In this document: one piece after another, positions 6,126 through 6,506 of the stretch
Position numbering within the stretch: position 1 is the stretch's first letter
How the letters are laid out: each line of letters opens with the position of its first letter
Origin: Bacteroidota bacterium
Lineage (GTDB): Bacteria > Bacteroidota > Bacteroidia > Chitinophagales > LD1
Assembly (NCBI GenBank): GCA_018267355.1
Contig: JAFDYP010000236.1
Span: forward strand, 1-6,506
Length of the DNA stretch: 6,506 nt
Direction: 5' to 3'
Translations under genes and position numbers: made by a program
Notes under the pieces: generated by a model
The model's database searches: none
Told to the model about the DNA's origin: nothing
Seen by the model: the letters and a program-made list of their open reading frames with translations, nothing else

Positions 6126-6154
6126 AAATGCCATCGCTTATGGCAATGGCATTT
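6126..6154 (-). terminator. Rho-independent terminator between convergent genes (strong on the minus strand)
   Basis: AAATGCCAT (6126-6134) and ATGGCATTT (6146-6154) form a perfect 9-bp stem with an 11-base loop. A competing 5-bp stem GCCAT/ATGGC (6130-6134 with 6140-6144) is possible. Read on the minus strand, the stem runs into TTTTTTGTTT, a good U-tract for ending the 6178-6432 gene. On the plus strand the tail is TTATAAAAATTCTTT, so it could also stop the bshB1-CDF transcript, ten bases after the CDF stop codon, but less strongly. Confidence 0.75.
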
Positions 6155-6177
6155 ATAAAAATTCTTTCCTGGTTATC

Positions 6178-6432
6178 CTATTTCTGCATTTCTTCTTGTA
6201 AAGATGCTTTCATTTTTTCCTTGAGGGAAGGGTCCAGTGGATAGGTCTGACGCCCATCGGTGACACGCTGTGCGAGGTTGTGGTAGCTCTTGTCCAGTAT
6301 AGCTGACTGGACGAAAAAAGCCTTGCAGAGCCGGCAGTAGAATGTATGCAGCCAAAGGCCCACCTTCTCCGTGAAGCTCAACTTGCCGTCGCGCTTCTTC
6401 TCTACCACCGCTGTCGCCTCTGCACAATTCAT
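6178..6432 (-). CDS. Small zinc-finger (ZAS/zf-HC2) anti-sigma-like protein
   Basis: 84 residues from the ATG at 6432. The MNCAEA start places the first conserved Cys directly after the initiator, as in other small zf-HC2 proteins, and AAAGGA lies 10 bases upstream. The alternative ATG at 6456 gives 92 residues but has AGGAGG touching the start codon. The domain shows an N-terminal Cys (residue 3), an E-K-x-x-G-x-LSFTEKVGLWLH segment, and HTFYCRLC, an exact Hx3CxxC zinc-binding anti-sigma (ZAS) motif at residues 29-36. No TM helix follows; the C-terminal half is a short charged helical region, so the protein should be cytoplasmic. Family knowledge: ZAS proteins hold ECF sigma factors inactive and are usually encoded directly downstream of them. 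That fits the possible partner gene tail to the right. It is convergent with the CDF gene and ends at a good terminator. Its sigma partner and signal are unknown. Confidence 0.75.
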   Translation of the reverse strand: MNCAEATAVVEKKRDGKLSFTEKVGLWLHTFYCRLCKAFFVQSAILDKSYHNLAQRVTDGRQTYPLDPSLKEKMKASLQEEMQK

Positions 6433-6466
6433 AAATAGTGTATCCTTTAGACCCATCCTCCTTTTT

Positions 6467-6506
6467 TTATTTGTTGAACCAATTTTTCTCCATGCAGTCG
6501 CGCAAC
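6467..6506 (-). CDS. Possible C-terminal tail of the upstream partner gene (ECF sigma factor?), partial
   Basis: One minus-strand frame at the right edge reads LRDCMEKNWFNK and then stops (TAA at 6467-6469), ten bases before the AGGAGG-ATG at 6456. The position, the basic/amphipathic tail and the ZAS gene just downstream would suit the end of an ECF sigma factor gene in one operon. Only 12 codons are visible and a second frame is also open to the edge, so this is a tentative call. Confidence 0.3.
   Translation of the reverse strand, partial: LRDCMEKNWFNK

Noticed and set aside
6173..6427. Second minus-strand open frame overlapping the ZAS gene
   Set aside because: It lacks the Hx3CxxC motif and any family resemblance; it is an alternate-frame shadow.

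Overview
The window looks like a chromosomal segment of a Bacteroidota bacterium, probably from the Chitinophagaceae/Chitinophagales. This rests on a C-terminal type IX secretion (T9SS) sorting domain, Ig-like repeats of the kind common in that group, a Bacteroidota-style histidine kinase, a BshB1 bacillithiol enzyme, and promoter-like TAnnTTyG boxes just upstream of three genes. Base composition looks near 50% GC by eye. No tRNA, rRNA, CRISPR array, insertion sequence or phage gene was seen.

Layout. Bases 2-2017 (+) are the 3' part of a large secreted, probably surface-attached protein. It has five or six tandem Ig-like repeats of about 90 residues and a T9SS sorting tail, and its true start lies before the window. 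A hairpin follows at 2045-2068. Bases 2177-3697 (+) encode a membrane sensor histidine kinase with no response regulator beside it; its sensor region looks internally duplicated. After a REP-like hairpin (3700-3735) comes a short, possibly leaderless gene (3796-4251, +) for a DinB-like DUF1569 protein. The 203-base gap after it holds an imperfect inverted repeat and a candidate promoter. Then bshB1 (4455-5171, +) and a CDF zinc/cation efflux gene (5171-6115, +) overlap by one base and look translationally coupled. A terminator hairpin (6126-6154) separates them from a convergent minus-strand gene for a small ZAS/zf-HC2 protein (6178-6432), an anti-sigma-like zinc finger. At the right edge the tail of its upstream partner, possibly an ECF sigma factor, may be visible.

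How the genes may work together. The clearest functional unit is bshB1 plus the CDF exporter: bacillithiol is a thiol that buffers zinc in other bacteria, and the exporter removes excess metal. The DinB-like gene just upstream is suggestive, because bacillithiol S-transferases belong to the DinB superfamily, but that link is inference. The adhesin-like protein, the kinase and the ZAS gene appear to be separate units. I did not find a clearly new multi-gene system. The most interesting leads are the duplicated kinase sensor, the possible bacillithiol/zinc neighbourhood, and the repeat protein whose copies keep their protein sequence while diverging at silent sites.
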